DNA of 35,949 bases from Corynebacterium sputi DSM 45148 (GTDB taxonomy: Bacteria; Actinomycetota; Actinomycetes; Mycobacteriales; Mycobacteriaceae), in NCBI RefSeq assembly GCF_000427865.1, contig NZ_ATYV01000021.1, forward strand, positions 1 to 35,949. The letters are read 5' to 3'. Positions 10,054-19,672 of the stretch are shown here, piece after piece. The stretch's first letter is position 1. Each line of letters starts with the position of its first letter. Under the pieces are notes generated by a model. The model was not told the DNA's origin. It did no database searches and saw only the letters and a list, made by a program, of their open reading frames with translations. The position numbers were made by a program, and so were the translations under genes.

Positions 10054-11262
10054 ATGGCTGTCAAGAATCTCCAGGATCTTCTCGCCGAAGGCGTCGAAGG
10101 AAAGTATGTCCTCGTCCGTTCCGATCTGAATGTCCCGTTGAAGGACGGTGTCATCACCGACTTCGGACGTGTCGACGCCTCAGTACCGACCCTCAGTGCA
10201 CTGTCGGAGGCCGGCGCGAAGGTTGTCGTCACTGCTCACCTCGGTCGCCCGAAGGGCGAGTTCGTTTCTGAGCTGTCCCTGGCCCCGGTCGCCGAGGCGC
10301 TGTCTGAGCGCCTGGATCGCTGGGTTCCGCTGGCGACCGATGTCACGGGAGAAGATGCCCACGAGCGAGCCAATGGCTTGACCGAAGGTGACGTTCTGCT
10401 GGTCGAGAACATCCGCTACGACGCGCGCGAGACCTCCAAGGACGATGCCGAGCGTGAGGCTTTCGCCGCTGAGCTCGCTGCATTGGTTCCCGAAGGTGCA
10501 TTCGTCTCTGATGGATTCGGTGTTGTGCACCGTAAGCAGGCTTCTGTGTACGACGTCGCGAAGGTTCTGCCTTCCTACGCCGGTGGTCTCGTCGAGTCTG
10601 AGCTCAAGGTCCTGAGCACCGTCGCACAGGATCCGCAGCACCCTTACGTCGTGGTCCTAGGCGGCTCTAAGGTCTCTGACAAGCTCGGTGTCATTGAGGC
10701 ACTGGCCCCGAAGGTGGACCAGCTGATCATCGGTGGCGGCATGTGCTTCACGTTCTTGGCAGCGCAGGGCTACAGCGTCGGCGGTTCCCTCCTGCAGGAG
10801 GAGATGTTGGATACCTGCCGCGACCTGCTCGACCGTTTCGGTGACAAGATCGTCCTGCCGACCGATGTTGTCGTGGCCGACAAGTTCGCTGCTGACGCCG
10901 ATACCCAGGTTGTTGCTGTCACCGAGATCCCGGACGGCTGGATGGGTCTGGACATCGGACCGGAATCCGCCAAGGCCTTCGCGGATGCATTGGCTTCTGC
11001 GAAGACTGTCTTCTGGAACGGCCCAGCCGGCGTGTTTGAGATGGAGGCATTCTCCGCAGGCACCCGCGCAGTCGCTGAGGCCATCATCGCCTCGACCGCC
11101 AATGGCTGCTTCTCCGTCGTCGGTGGCGGCGACTCCGCCGCTGCAGTGCGCACGCTCGGCCTCGACGAAGACGGCTTCAGCCACATCTCCACCGGTGGCG
11201 GCGCCTCCCTGGAGTTCCTCGAAGGAAAGGACCTGCCGGGCGTGCAGGTCCTCGACAACTAA
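10054..11262 (+). CDS. pgk: Phosphoglycerate kinase
   Basis: Pgk transfers the phosphate of 1,3-bisphosphoglycerate to ADP, the first ATP-yielding step of glycolysis. The 402-residue protein shows the N-terminal substrate loop [21 protein letters not shown], the linker region [18 protein letters not shown], and the C-terminal nucleotide-binding segments [13 protein letters not shown] and [10 protein letters not shown] followed by [15 protein letters not shown]. It starts with ATG behind AAGGAAAT and precedes tpiA by 21 bases. Confidence 0.98.
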   Translation: MAVKNLQDLLAEGVEGKYVLVRSDLNVPLKDGVITDFGRVDASVPTLSALSEAGAKVVVTAHLGRPKGEFVSELSLAPVAEALSERLDRWVPLATDVTGEDAHERANGLTEGDVLLVENIRYDARETSKDDAEREAFAAELAALVPEGAFVSDGFGVVHRKQASVYDVAKVLPSYAGGLVESELKVLSTVAQDPQHPYVVVLGGSKVSDKLGVIEALAPKVDQLIIGGGMCFTFLAAQGYSVGGSLLQEEMLDTCRDLLDRFGDKIVLPTDVVVADKFAADADTQVVAVTEIPDGWMGLDIGPESAKAFADALASAKTVFWNGPAGVFEMEAFSAGTRAVAEAIIASTANGCFSVVGGGDSAAAVRTLGLDEDGFSHISTGGGASLEFLEGKDLPGVQVLDN

Positions 11263-11283
11263 GCAAACCGAAAGGGCCTGATC

Positions 11284-12066
11284 ATGGCACGTACCCCGCT
11301 TATTGCTGGCAACTGGAAGATGAACCTCAACCACCTCGAGGCCATCTCCGTTGTCCAGAAGCTCACCTTCGCGCTGCCGAAGGAATACTTCGACAGGATC
11401 GACGTCGCGGTCATCCCGCCGTTCACCGACCTTCGATCGGTTCAGACGCTTGTCGACGGTGACAAGCTCGCCGTCACCTATGGCGCACAGGATGTCTCCG
11501 AGCATGAGTCTGGCGCATTCACGGGTGAAATTTCCGCCGCAATGCTGAAGAAGCTCGGCTGCACCTGGGTAGTCGTCGGCCACTCCGAGCGCCGCGAGAT
11601 GCACCTGGAGAACGACGCCAAGGTCGCTGCTAAGGCAAAGGCCACCCTGGATGCGGGCATGAGCCCGATCATCTGTGTCGGTGAGCACCTGGACATCCGC
11701 GAGGCTGGGGATCACGTCGAGTTCGTCGTGAAGCAGCTTCGTGGCTCCCTGGATGGTCTGTCTACCGAGGAGATCGCACGCTCGGTCATCGCATACGAGC
11801 CTGTGTGGGCCATCGGCACCGGCAAGGTGGCATCCTCTGCGGACGCTCAGGAGGTCTGTGGAGCCATACGCGCAGAGTTGGCGAACATTGCCGACGAAGA
11901 CACCGCGAACTCCGTCCGAGTGCTCTACGGAGGCTCAATGAAGGTCGATAACGCGGCAGAGCTCGTCTCGCAGCCCGACGTCGACGGCGGACTTGTCGGC
12001 GGCGCCTCACTCGACGGTGAAGCATTCGCCAAGCTAGTCGCAGCGGCGGCCGACGCAAACAACTGA
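11284..12066 (+). CDS. tpiA: Triosephosphate isomerase
   Basis: TpiA interconverts dihydroxyacetone phosphate and glyceraldehyde 3-phosphate. The 260-residue barrel protein shows K12 in GNWKMNLN, the catalytic H100 in [10 protein letters not shown], the catalytic E172 in [11 protein letters not shown] (the mobile loop follows) and the phosphate-binding LYGGSMK and [14 protein letters not shown]. It starts behind AAAGGGC, 21 bases after pgk. The promoter of ppc lies directly after its stop. Confidence 0.98.
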   Translation: MARTPLIAGNWKMNLNHLEAISVVQKLTFALPKEYFDRIDVAVIPPFTDLRSVQTLVDGDKLAVTYGAQDVSEHESGAFTGEISAAMLKKLGCTWVVVGHSERREMHLENDAKVAAKAKATLDAGMSPIICVGEHLDIREAGDHVEFVVKQLRGSLDGLSTEEIARSVIAYEPVWAIGTGKVASSADAQEVCGAIRAELANIADEDTANSVRVLYGGSMKVDNAAELVSQPDVDGGLVGGASLDGEAFAKLVAAAADANN

Positions 12067-12082
12067 GGTCCGCTGAGATGGG

Positions 12083-12088
12083 TACGAT
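12083..12088 (+). promoter_or_regulatory. Candidate leaderless promoter -10 box of ppc
   Basis: TACGAT ends 8 bases before the ATG of ppc at 12097, which would place the transcription start at or next to the first base of the start codon. A GGAG lies only 3 bases from the ATG, too close for a good binding site, so leaderless translation is plausible. The box lies in the 30-base gap after tpiA. Confidence 0.5.
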
Positions 12089-12096
12089 TCTGGAGT

Positions 12097-14856
12097 ATGA
12101 CCAATACTCCAGCGTCACCCACCCCTGACCCTGACACCGCCCTTCTCCGTGACGATATCCGTCATCTCGGAGGAATCTTGGGCGAAGTCATCCGCGAGCA
12201 GGAGGGCGAGGAAGTCTTCAATCTCGTTGAAGCTGCCCGCCGTGCTGCGTTCCGCCTCCACCGGGGTGAAGACAACCTCAGTGACTTGACTGATCTGTTT
12301 CGGGACATTGACCCGAACGAAGCAAACCCGGTAGTTCGGGCCTTCAGTCACTTCGCATTGCTGGCTAATGTCGCGGAGGACATGCACGAGGAGCGTCTCA
12401 TCGAAGATGCTCTGGACCAGGGTGAACCGCCGCAGAACTCGTCTCTCGCGGCTACCTGGAACAAGTTGGAGCAGACTCCTCCGGCACGCTCGTCGGTCAA
12501 TGAACTTATCGACGCTGGTGCGGTCATTCCCGTACTCACGGCACACCCGACGGAAACCCGTCGTAGGACCGTCTTTGATGTGCAGAAGCACATCGCCGAG
12601 CTCATGACGAAGCGTCATCAGATCATCAACGTTCCGGAAAACGCCCGTACTTCTCAGAAGTTGGATCAGGTTGACACCGAATTGCGTCGCCGGATCACCA
12701 CGCTTTGGCAGACCGCGCTCATCCGTGCGAACCGCCCCGGAATCCGCGACGAAGTCGACGTCGGACTGCGTTACTACCAGCTGTCGCTGTTGGAGACCGT
12801 CCCATCAGTGAACCGTGCCGTTGCAGATCACTTGGGATCTCTGACCGATCGTGATGATGCTGCAGGTCACCCGCTGGTTCGGATGGGCTCATGGATTGGC
12901 GGTGACCACGACGGCAATCCGTACGTTGACGGGCCGACGGTCCGCTACGCCACCAATCGCGCCGCGGCGACGATTCTCCGACACTATTTCGATCAGCTGC
13001 AGATCCTCGAGCGCGAACTCTCCCTGTCGGACAGGCTAACTCATGCCACCGTTGACCTTGTCGCTTTGGCCTCGCGTGGCCTCAACGACATTCCCGGACG
13101 CGTCGACGAGCCGTACCGAAAGGCCGTCCACGGTATCCGTGGCCGAGTCGGTGCCACGATCCAGACACTCCTGGGAGCCGGAGTCGTTGAACACGACTGG
13201 TCTGAACACGATCCTTATCCTGAGGTTGCTGACCTGCAGGCCGACCTGCTCACCGTGGAGCGCTCGCTAAGGGAGAGCAACGACGACATCATCGCTGACC
13301 ACCGCCTTGCAGCTATTCAGTCCGCGACCTCAACGTTCGGGTTCCACCTGTACTCTTTGGACCTGCGTCAGAACTCTGACAGCCACGAGGAGATCCTCCA
13401 AGAACTCTTCAAGCTGGGCGGGGTCACCGCTGACTACCGCAGTTTGTCTGAGAAGGAGCGCGTCGAGGTCCTCGTTGAGGAATTGTCGAACCGTCGCCCC
13501 CTGGTACCGCGGAACACCGAGCTCAGCGAACTGGCAACTAGGGAGCTGGGCATCTACGAAGCAGCAGCTGCTGCGGTGAAGAAGTACGGCTCAGGTTCCA
13601 TGCCTCGGTGCATCATCTCGATGTGTTCGTCTGTCTCTGATCTACTCGAGCCGATGATTTTGCTGAAGGAATACGGGTTGCTCGACCACATGGACATCAT
13701 TCCGTTATTCGAGACAATCGATGACCTACAGGCTGGCTCGACGATCCTTCAGGAGGCATGGAACCTCCCGACCTATCGGGACCACGTCAGGTCTCGAGGT
13801 GACCTCCAAGAGGTCATGCTCGGCTACTCCGACTCAAACAAGGACGGCGGGTACTTCGCCGCCAACTGGGCGCTTTACGCTGCCGAATTGCAGCTGGCGG
13901 AACTCAGCCGCGACAACGAGATTCGATTGCGTCTGTTCCACGGCCGTGGCGGCACTGTCGGTCGAGGCGGCGGGCCGTCCTATGACGCGATCCTTGCGCA
14001 GCCGGACGGCGCCGTTCAGGGACGCGTGCGTATCACCGAACAGGGTGAGATCATCTCGGCCAAGTACGGCAGCCCCGAGACGGCCCGCAGGAACCTTGAG
14101 GCGTTGGTTGCAGCGACCGTCGAATCCACCCTGCTGCCGGAGGAGGCACCAGACAACGTCGACCGAGCCTACGAAATCATGACGGAAATCGCCGCTGATT
14201 CCGAGCGCGTCTATGCCTCAGTAATGCACGATGATCCCGGATTCATCGAGTACTTTGAGCAGTCCACCCCGGTCGCCGAGATTGGCAGCCTGAATATCGG
14301 CTCGCGACCGGCATCCCGTAAGCAGACGTCTTCCATTTCGGACCTGCGTGCCATCCCCTGGGTGCTCTCCTGGTCACAGCAGCGTTCGATGGTCCCCGGT
14401 TGGTTCGGAGTGGGCAGTGCCTTGAGCAATTGGATTGGGGACGACGATGAGCGACTGGAGGAGCTGCGCGAGCTGTGGCGCCAGTGGCCCTTCTTCTCGT
14501 CTGTGCTGTCCAATATGGCGCAGGTCATGGCCAAGACCGACATGAAGTTGGCGGGCATGTACGCGGAATTGGTCGACGACAAAGAGGTTTCTCAGCGGAT
14601 CTACGGTCGCCTAGTTGACGAGTTTGAGCTCACCAAGGAGATGTACTTCAAGGTGACCGGATTCGGCGGTCTGCTGGACGATAACCCGTTGCTGGCTAGG
14701 TCCGTCGACATGCGATTCCCGTACCTCATGCCTCTCAATGTCATCCAGCTCGAGATGCTCCGTCGGTACCGTGCCGGTGATCACCGCGACAAGGTCCACC
14801 GTGATATTCAGTTGACGATGAACGGTCTGTCGACTGCTCTACGCAACTCCGGCTAG
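12097..14856 (+). CDS. ppc: Phosphoenolpyruvate carboxylase
   Basis: Ppc fixes bicarbonate onto phosphoenolpyruvate to make oxaloacetate, replenishing the TCA cycle. The 919-residue protein shows the catalytic H150 in VLTAHPTETRRRTV, GGDHDGNPYVDG, the conserved GYSDSNKDGGYFAANW, the mobile glycine loop FHGRGGTVGRGGGPS and NIGSRPASRK, and the usual C-terminus LRNSG, where homologues end NTG. Length is normal. Its place between tpiA and secG is characteristic of Corynebacterium; M. tuberculosis lacks it at this site. Because the preceding gap holds its own promoter box, it may be transcribed apart from gapA-pgk-tpiA. Confidence 0.98.
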   Translation: MTNTPASPTPDPDTALLRDDIRHLGGILGEVIREQEGEEVFNLVEAARRAAFRLHRGEDNLSDLTDLFRDIDPNEANPVVRAFSHFALLANVAEDMHEERLIEDALDQGEPPQNSSLAATWNKLEQTPPARSSVNELIDAGAVIPVLTAHPTETRRRTVFDVQKHIAELMTKRHQIINVPENARTSQKLDQVDTELRRRITTLWQTALIRANRPGIRDEVDVGLRYYQLSLLETVPSVNRAVADHLGSLTDRDDAAGHPLVRMGSWIGGDHDGNPYVDGPTVRYATNRAAATILRHYFDQLQILERELSLSDRLTHATVDLVALASRGLNDIPGRVDEPYRKAVHGIRGRVGATIQTLLGAGVVEHDWSEHDPYPEVADLQADLLTVERSLRESNDDIIADHRLAAIQSATSTFGFHLYSLDLRQNSDSHEEILQELFKLGGVTADYRSLSEKERVEVLVEELSNRRPLVPRNTELSELATRELGIYEAAAAAVKKYGSGSMPRCIISMCSSVSDLLEPMILLKEYGLLDHMDIIPLFETIDDLQAGSTILQEAWNLPTYRDHVRSRGDLQEVMLGYSDSNKDGGYFAANWALYAAELQLAELSRDNEIRLRLFHGRGGTVGRGGGPSYDAILAQPDGAVQGRVRITEQGEIISAKYGSPETARRNLEALVAATVESTLLPEEAPDNVDRAYEIMTEIAADSERVYASVMHDDPGFIEYFEQSTPVAEIGSLNIGSRPASRKQTSSISDLRAIPWVLSWSQQRSMVPGWFGVGSALSNWIGDDDERLEELRELWRQWPFFSSVLSNMAQVMAKTDMKLAGMYAELVDDKEVSQRIYGRLVDEFELTKEMYFKVTGFGGLLDDNPLLARSVDMRFPYLMPLNVIQLEMLRRYRAGDHRDKVHRDIQLTMNGLSTALRNSG

Positions 14857-14878
14857 CACCCTCCGCGGTACTGCCAGT

Positions 14879-14891
14879 CGATACGGTATCG
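14879..14891. promoter_or_regulatory. Palindrome in the secG promoter region
   Basis: CGATACGGTATCG is a 6+1+6 perfect inverted repeat in the 76-base gap between ppc and secG. It contains or overlaps two TANNNT boxes (TACGGT, TATCGT), so a bound protein could block a secG promoter. It could also be chance. Confidence 0.3.
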
Positions 14892-14932
14892 TTGCATGAG
14901 TTCCGATTTCCTAGGTAAGTGAGGAAGGTCGC

Positions 14933-15172
14933 GTGTACCTCGCACTCCAGATTATTCTGGCTATTACATGCCTGCTCTTGGTCCTGTTCGTGCTTCTGCA
15001 CAAAGGCAAGGGTGGAGGGCTTTCCAGCCTCTTCGGTGGTGGCATGCAGTCGAACCTTTCGGGTTCCACGGTGGTTGAGAAGAACCTCGACCGTCTGACG
15101 TTGATCACTGCAATCGTCTGGATCGCAACGATCATTCTGCTCGGCGTGTTCCACGCATTCGGCTGGAACTGA
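14933..15172 (+). CDS. secG: Preprotein translocase subunit SecG
   Basis: SecG is the small accessory subunit of the SecYEG channel and helps SecA-driven export. The 79-residue protein has two membrane segments, about residues 3-22 and 54-74, joined by a glycine-rich loop (GKGGGLSSLFGGGMQ), which is the typical SecG architecture. It starts with GTG behind GAGGAAGG at 14921-14928. It is convergent with pgl and ends at a strong hairpin. Confidence 0.95.
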   Translation: MYLALQIILAITCLLLVLFVLLHKGKGGGLSSLFGGGMQSNLSGSTVVEKNLDRLTLITAIVWIATIILLGVFHAFGWN

Positions 15173-15191
15173 CGACCGAGACAATACGCGT

Positions 15192-15227
15192 AAGCGCCCG
15201 CTCCCTCTTTGGAGGGAACGGGCGCTT
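15192..15227. terminator. Strong bidirectional terminator between secG and pgl
   Basis: AAGCGCCCGCTCCCTC (15192-15207) pairs with GAGGGAACGGGCGCTT (15212-15227) over 16 positions with a single mismatch, around a TTTG loop. T-rich sequence (GTTGTTGTG) follows on the plus strand. It lies between the converging secG and pgl genes and can serve both. Confidence 0.85.
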
Positions 15228-15247
15228 GTTGTGTGTGGGGCGCGGCT

Positions 15248-15961
15248 CTACTTCAAGCGGGAAGCGGCGGCGTCGTCGACAAAGACGACGGTCTCGGTGC
15301 GCCCCTGTGCACCGGCAGCGGGCCAGTCAGCCTGGTTCGCGCCGTCGGCGATGGCCCCGACTGCCTCAGACTTGTTCTCGCCTGCAATTAGCAGCCAGAC
15401 ACGATCCGACGTCTTCACTGCCGGCATGGTCAGGCTCACACGAGTCGGGGGAGGCTTCGGGCAGTCGTGGACGGCGACGACACTCAATTCGGTCTCTGCG
15501 ATCTCCTGGGTGTGCGGGAACAACGAGTTGATGTGTCCCTCGCCTCCCATTCCGAGGAGGTGGATATCAAATCCGTAGGGAGCGTGGGTTTCGATAGTCG
15601 TGGCGTAGGCCGTTGCGGACTCCTCCGGAGTGTCCAGCAGCGGAATCTCGAAGATGTTGCCCTCCGAGATGCTGATGTGATCCAACAACGCCTCACGGGC
15701 CTGACCGGCGTTGCGCTCAGGGGAATCGAGCGGCACGAAACGCTCGTCCCCGAAAAACACCAGTACGTTGTTCCAGTCAATCTTTCCCGAATCCGCAGCA
15801 AGGGCTTCCAGCAATGCCACTCCGGCGCCGCCTCCAGTGAGAACGACGCGGGCAAGCCCTCCGTTGTGCTGCAGCTTCTCAACTGTCTCGACGAACCGTC
15901 CACGGGCGCCTTCAACGAGAGCCGCCTGGTCGGGGTACTGGTCAAACGTAGGCTTCTGCAT
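15248..15961 (-). CDS. pgl: 6-phosphogluconolactonase
   Basis: Pgl (DevB) hydrolyses 6-phosphogluconolactone, the product of Zwf, in the oxidative pentose phosphate pathway. The 237-residue protein shows the LTGGGAGVALLEAL loop near 41-54, FFGDERFVPLDSPERN near 69-83 and LGMGGEGHINSLFPHT, all diagnostic of this family. Its ATG overlaps the opcA stop, so it is coupled to opcA as the last gene of the tkt-tal-zwf-opcA-pgl operon. Confidence 0.95.
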   Translation of the reverse strand: MQKPTFDQYPDQAALVEGARGRFVETVEKLQHNGGLARVVLTGGGAGVALLEALAADSGKIDWNNVLVFFGDERFVPLDSPERNAGQAREALLDHISISEGNIFEIPLLDTPEESATAYATTIETHAPYGFDIHLLGMGGEGHINSLFPHTQEIAETELSVVAVHDCPKPPPTRVSLTMPAVKTSDRVWLLIAGENKSEAVGAIADGANQADWPAAGAQGRTETVVFVDDAAASRLK

Positions 15962-16899
15962 CAGGAAATCCTCTCCACACGGCGGACGCGGCCTAGGCCA
16001 CGCAACGCGCGAGCGTATGCGGTGTCAGGGTCAAGGTGCCGGAGTTCCTCCGCCAAGCATTCTGCGGTCGATCGCTGGAACAACGCCACCGGGAACGGGG
16101 GGCGATCGCCGATCGTAACCAAAGCGCTGGTGGAGTCAATGACCTCGAGAACGACGTCGGCGCCGTCCCTGTTCAGAGTGACCTTGCGGACAGTGGCCGG
16201 GGCGTCGTCGGGCTCAGGGGAGATCAAGCGAGTGACCGGGCATCCCAAACGGTCAACTAACCAACCAGCGGCCAAGTCGACGGACGGGTCAGCGGACCCC
16301 TCGACAGTGGCACCGGTGATGTCCTCGAAAGGCGGCCGGTCCAGAGTCGAGGCAAGAACGCCTCGCCACGCGGTCAGGCGTGACCACGACAGGTCTGAGT
16401 CGCCTGGGGCGTAACTGGAACGACGGTTAAAGATGGCGTGCAGTGGTTCGCCCTGGCTGGCGTCAGTGATCCTGCGCTGGGACAGTTCGCCGATCATGGA
16501 GGCAGACGGGACACGCGGTGCCTTTGACGGCCACCAGGACACCACAGGGGTGTCCGGAAGCAGCAGAGGCGTCACGATCGAGGCCGGATGCTCGGCGAGT
16601 TTTCCGTCCATATGCATGACGACGATCTCAGCAGCTCCTGCGTCGCCGCCAAAGAGCAGCTCGACGTCTAGGCGGTTCTCTGCATCCCGGTCACCGGTAA
16701 CGAGAATAAGAACTCGGGCTGGGTGCTCACGAGACACAGAATTTGCCGTTGCGATGATCGTTTCGAGATCGTCGTCGCTCTGAGCAAGGACGATCAGTGT
16801 AAGGACTCGACCGGTCGCTACGATGCCGCGGTCCTCACGAATGCGAACAAGCTCCTTGGCTACGTCGCGAGTGTCGGTGTCAGACAGTGTGATGTTCAT
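15961..16899 (-). CDS. opcA: Glucose-6-phosphate dehydrogenase assembly protein OpcA
   Basis: OpcA binds glucose-6-phosphate dehydrogenase and promotes its active oligomeric form, as shown for cyanobacteria and Corynebacterium. The 312-residue protein begins MNITLSDTDTRDVAKELV and shows the conserved VVSWWPSKAPRVPS near residue 119 and ESYAPGD-like SSYAPGDSDLSWSRLTAWR. It starts 17 bases after the zwf stop behind GGGAG. The neighbourhood, directly between zwf and pgl, supports the assignment. Confidence 0.93.
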   Translation of the reverse strand: MNITLSDTDTRDVAKELVRIREDRGIVATGRVLTLIVLAQSDDDLETIIATANSVSREHPARVLILVTGDRDAENRLDVELLFGGDAGAAEIVVMHMDGKLAEHPASIVTPLLLPDTPVVSWWPSKAPRVPSASMIGELSQRRITDASQGEPLHAIFNRRSSYAPGDSDLSWSRLTAWRGVLASTLDRPPFEDITGATVEGSADPSVDLAAGWLVDRLGCPVTRLISPEPDDAPATVRKVTLNRDGADVVLEVIDSTSALVTIGDRPPFPVALFQRSTAECLAEELRHLDPDTAYARALRGLGRVRRVERIS

Positions 16900-16916
16900 T
16901 CGCTAGTCTCCCTTTC

Positions 16917-18464
16917 CTACGGACGTCGCCACGCTCGACCCTCACGGGCGAGCATCTGATCGGATGACGCGGGGCCCCAGGTACCCGCTGGGTACTGGTC
17001 TGGGGTTCCGCGGCGTGCCCAGTACTCCAGCACCGGGTCGAGGATCTTCCAGGACAGTTCGACCTCTTCGTTAGTGGGGAAGAGGCTCGCCTGGTCGAGG
17101 AGAGCGTCGAGAATGAGGCGTTCGTAGGCTTCTGGCGACTGCTCAGTGAACGACTCCGAGTAGGAGAAGTCCATGTTCACGTCGCGCACCTCCATCGTGG
17201 ATCCGGGGACCTTAGAACCGAAGCGCATCAGCACACCCTCGTCCGGCTGAACACGGATCACCATGGAGTTTGCACCGAGGGATTCGGTGGTGCGGTTCGC
17301 GAACGGCAGGTGAGGAGGAGTCTTGAAGACTAGGGCAATCTCAGTGACTCGACGGCCTAACCTCTTGCCGGTGCGCAGGTAGAATGGCACTCCGGCCCAG
17401 CGGCGAGAGTTCACCTTCAAGGTGCAGGCCGCGTAGGTCTCGGTGGTGGAGTTCGGGTCGAAACCCTCCTCCTCGCGCAGTCCACGCACGTGGTGGGAGC
17501 CTTGCCAGCCCTCGGTGTACTGGCCACGGGCGGTGGTTTTCGACAGCGGCTGGACCGGCTTGGTGGCGCGGAGGATCTTGATCTTCTCTGCCTGCAGATG
17601 CTCGGGGGAGAAGTCCACCGGTTCTTCCATGGCAATGAGTGCCATGAGCTGGATCAGGTGGTTCTGGATGACATCTCGAGCTGCGCCAATACCGTCGTAG
17701 TATCCAGCGCGCCCGCCAAGTCCGATGTCCTCGGCCATAGTGATCTGGATGTGATCGATGTAGTTGGCATTGAACAGCGGCTCGAACAGCTGGTTAGCAA
17801 ATCGCAGAGCCAGGATGTTCTGGACGGTTTCCTTACCCAAGTAGTGATCAATGCGGAACACAGACTTTTCTGGGAACACCGAGTTGACGATCTGGTTGAG
17901 TTCCTGAGCGGACTCGAGGTCGTGACCGAAGGGCTTCTCAATGACCACTCGGCGCCAGTTATCGCCAGAGCTCTCTGCCAGGCCTGCCCGGTCGAGCTGG
18001 TGGCAGACCGAAGGGAAGCTATCCGGCGGAATTGAGAGGTAATACGCCCAGTTGCCTGCGGTACCGCGGGACTGATCGAGCTGGGCGAGTGTGTCGGCGA
18101 GACGGTCGAAGGCAGCGTCGTCGTCGAAGGCGCCTTGCACGAAGTGAATTCCGTCGACGAGGCGTTGCCACACTTCCTCACGAACCGGAGTGCGGGCACC
18201 TGACTCAACGGCCTGGCGGACATACTCAGCGAACTCTTCGCGGGTCCAGTCGCGGCGGCCATAGCCGACTAGTGCGAAGGACGCGGGAAGGAGGCCCCGA
18301 TTGGCCAGGTCGTAGATAGCGGGGAGAAGCTTTCGCCGGGCGAGGTCGCCGGTGACACCGAAGATCACCATGCCGCCGGGTCCGGCGATTCGGGGAAGCC
18401 GCAGATCCTGCCGGTCGCGCAGGGGGTTCTTCCATTCTGTGGTGTCGGTGTGTGGGTCTGTCAT
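16917..18464 (-). CDS. zwf: Glucose-6-phosphate 1-dehydrogenase
   Basis: Zwf oxidises glucose 6-phosphate to the lactone and makes NADPH. The 515-residue protein shows the coenzyme-binding loop FGVTGDLARRKLLPA at about 35-49, EKPFG at 176-180 and the catalytic RIDHYLGKE at 204-212. The frame is open further upstream, to 18659, but that would run through a terminator hairpin. ATG at 18464 (MTDPHTDTTEWKNPLRDRQD) has AAAGGAAAG before it and gives a normal length. The gene follows tal after an 88-base gap containing the hairpin at 18507-18546. Confidence 0.97.
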   Translation of the reverse strand: MTDPHTDTTEWKNPLRDRQDLRLPRIAGPGGMVIFGVTGDLARRKLLPAIYDLANRGLLPASFALVGYGRRDWTREEFAEYVRQAVESGARTPVREEVWQRLVDGIHFVQGAFDDDAAFDRLADTLAQLDQSRGTAGNWAYYLSIPPDSFPSVCHQLDRAGLAESSGDNWRRVVIEKPFGHDLESAQELNQIVNSVFPEKSVFRIDHYLGKETVQNILALRFANQLFEPLFNANYIDHIQITMAEDIGLGGRAGYYDGIGAARDVIQNHLIQLMALIAMEEPVDFSPEHLQAEKIKILRATKPVQPLSKTTARGQYTEGWQGSHHVRGLREEEGFDPNSTTETYAACTLKVNSRRWAGVPFYLRTGKRLGRRVTEIALVFKTPPHLPFANRTTESLGANSMVIRVQPDEGVLMRFGSKVPGSTMEVRDVNMDFSYSESFTEQSPEAYERLILDALLDQASLFPTNEEVELSWKILDPVLEYWARRGTPDQYPAGTWGPASSDQMLAREGRAWRRP

Positions 18465-18506
18465 CAGTGCTTTCCTTTGGGTGCAGGAGCGATATGAGAA
18501 ACAGAA

Positions 18507-18546
18507 AGGTCGTGCCCGCCTGCTGGTACTTCGGCGGGCACGACCT
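18507..18546 (-). terminator. Terminator-like hairpin between tal and zwf
   Basis: Read on the minus strand, AGGTCGTGCCCGCC and GGCGGGCACGACCT form a perfect 14-base-pair stem around a 12-base loop, followed by TTCTGTTTCTC. This has the form of an intrinsic terminator right after tal, although zwf, opcA and pgl continue in the same direction. It probably gives partial termination and lowers zwf-opcA-pgl relative to tkt-tal. Confidence 0.7.
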
Positions 18547-18552
18547 GCTGCG

Positions 18553-19668
18553 CTAATTGCGGATGGCGGCGATCTTAGCCTCGATAGCCTCGAGAAGCTC
18601 GTTCCAGCTTGCGACGAATTTATCGACGCCTTCGCGCTCGAGCAGCTCAAAGACGTCATTGAGGTCGATGCCGGCCTCGGTCAATGCAGCCATGGTCAGC
18701 CCTGCGGCTTCGCCGGTGCCCGAGAGGTTGTCGCGGATGTCATCGAGCTGGGACTCAGCAGTTGCCTGCAGTGTCTTTTCCGGCATCGTGTTGACGGTGT
18801 TGGGTCCCGCCAATTCTGTGACGTACAGGGTCTGCGCGTAGTCGGGGTTCTTCACTCCAGTAGAGGCCCACAGCGGACGCTGAACGTTCGCTCCGGCCTC
18901 GGCCAGAGCGGCCCAGCGAGGGTTCTCGGATGAGAAGGTGTTCTCGAACTCGGAGTAGGCAAGGCGTGCGTTCGCGACGCCAGCCAGGCCACGAAGTGCC
19001 AGGGCCTCGTCGGAGCCGATGGTGTCCAGGCGCTTGTCGATCTCGGCATCGACACGCGAGACGAAGAAGGACGCGACGGAGTGGATCGAGGAGAGGTCGT
19101 GGCCGTTCTTCTGAGCCTGCTCCAAGCCTGCGAGGTATGCCTCGACAACCTGGCGGTAGCGGTCGACAGAAAAGATCAGGGTCACATTGACGCTGATGCC
19201 CTCGGCGAGGGTACGGGTGATCGCCGGCAGACCTTCATCGGTCGCTGGGATCTTGATCATTGCGTTGGGTCGGCCTACGCGCTTCCAGAGTTCGGCCGCC
19301 TGCACGACGGTCTTCTCTTCATCAGCGGCGTAGCGCGGGTCAACCTCGATGGAGACCCGTCCGTCGGCGCCATCAGAGGCTGCGTGGACAGGTGCGAAGA
19401 CGTCGCAGGCATCCCGGACATCGTCGATGGCCATCGTGTACACAGCCTCGACAGCCTCGCCATCTGTGAGGGTGCTGAGCTGCTCGTCGTAGGCGTCTCC
19501 TGCGGTCATCGCAGTGTGGAAGATTGCCGGGTTAGTGGTGACGCCGACGACGTTCAGGTCCTCGATCAGCAGCTGCAGGCCACTGGTGGTGAGGCGGTCA
19601 CGGGACAGGTCGTCGAGCCAGGTGGACGTTCCCACCTTCGCCAGATCGGTCAGGTTCTTGTTCGACAT
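18553..19668 (-). CDS. tal: Transaldolase
   Basis: Tal transfers a dihydroxyacetone unit between sugar phosphates in the non-oxidative pentose phosphate pathway. The 371-residue protein shows [15 protein letters not shown] near 40-54, the Schiff-base K139 in [16 protein letters not shown], and [18 protein letters not shown] in the C-terminal third. This is the longer actinobacterial/cyanobacterial form. I set the start at ATG 19668 ([17 protein letters not shown]), 4 bases after the tkt stop; longer frames upstream would overlap tkt. It is followed by a terminator-like hairpin. Confidence 0.97.
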   Translation of the reverse strand: MSNKNLTDLAKVGTSTWLDDLSRDRLTTSGLQLLIEDLNVVGVTTNPAIFHTAMTAGDAYDEQLSTLTDGEAVEAVYTMAIDDVRDACDVFAPVHAASDGADGRVSIEVDPRYAADEEKTVVQAAELWKRVGRPNAMIKIPATDEGLPAITRTLAEGISVNVTLIFSVDRYRQVVEAYLAGLEQAQKNGHDLSSIHSVASFFVSRVDAEIDKRLDTIGSDEALALRGLAGVANARLAYSEFENTFSSENPRWAALAEAGANVQRPLWASTGVKNPDYAQTLYVTELAGPNTVNTMPEKTLQATAESQLDDIRDNLSGTGEAAGLTMAALTEAGIDLNDVFELLEREGVDKFVASWNELLEAIEAKIAAIRN

Positions 19669-19672
19669 GCTT

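Noticed and set aside
10657..11715. Long minus-strand frame opposite pgk and tpiA
   Set aside because: Antisense shadow of highly codon-biased genes; its translation is low in recognisable features and crosses two real genes.
15467..16414. Long plus-strand frame opposite pgl and opcA
   Set aside because: It is antisense to two well-supported genes, has no recognisable motif and no ribosome site; it reflects the GC-rich codon pattern of the real strand.
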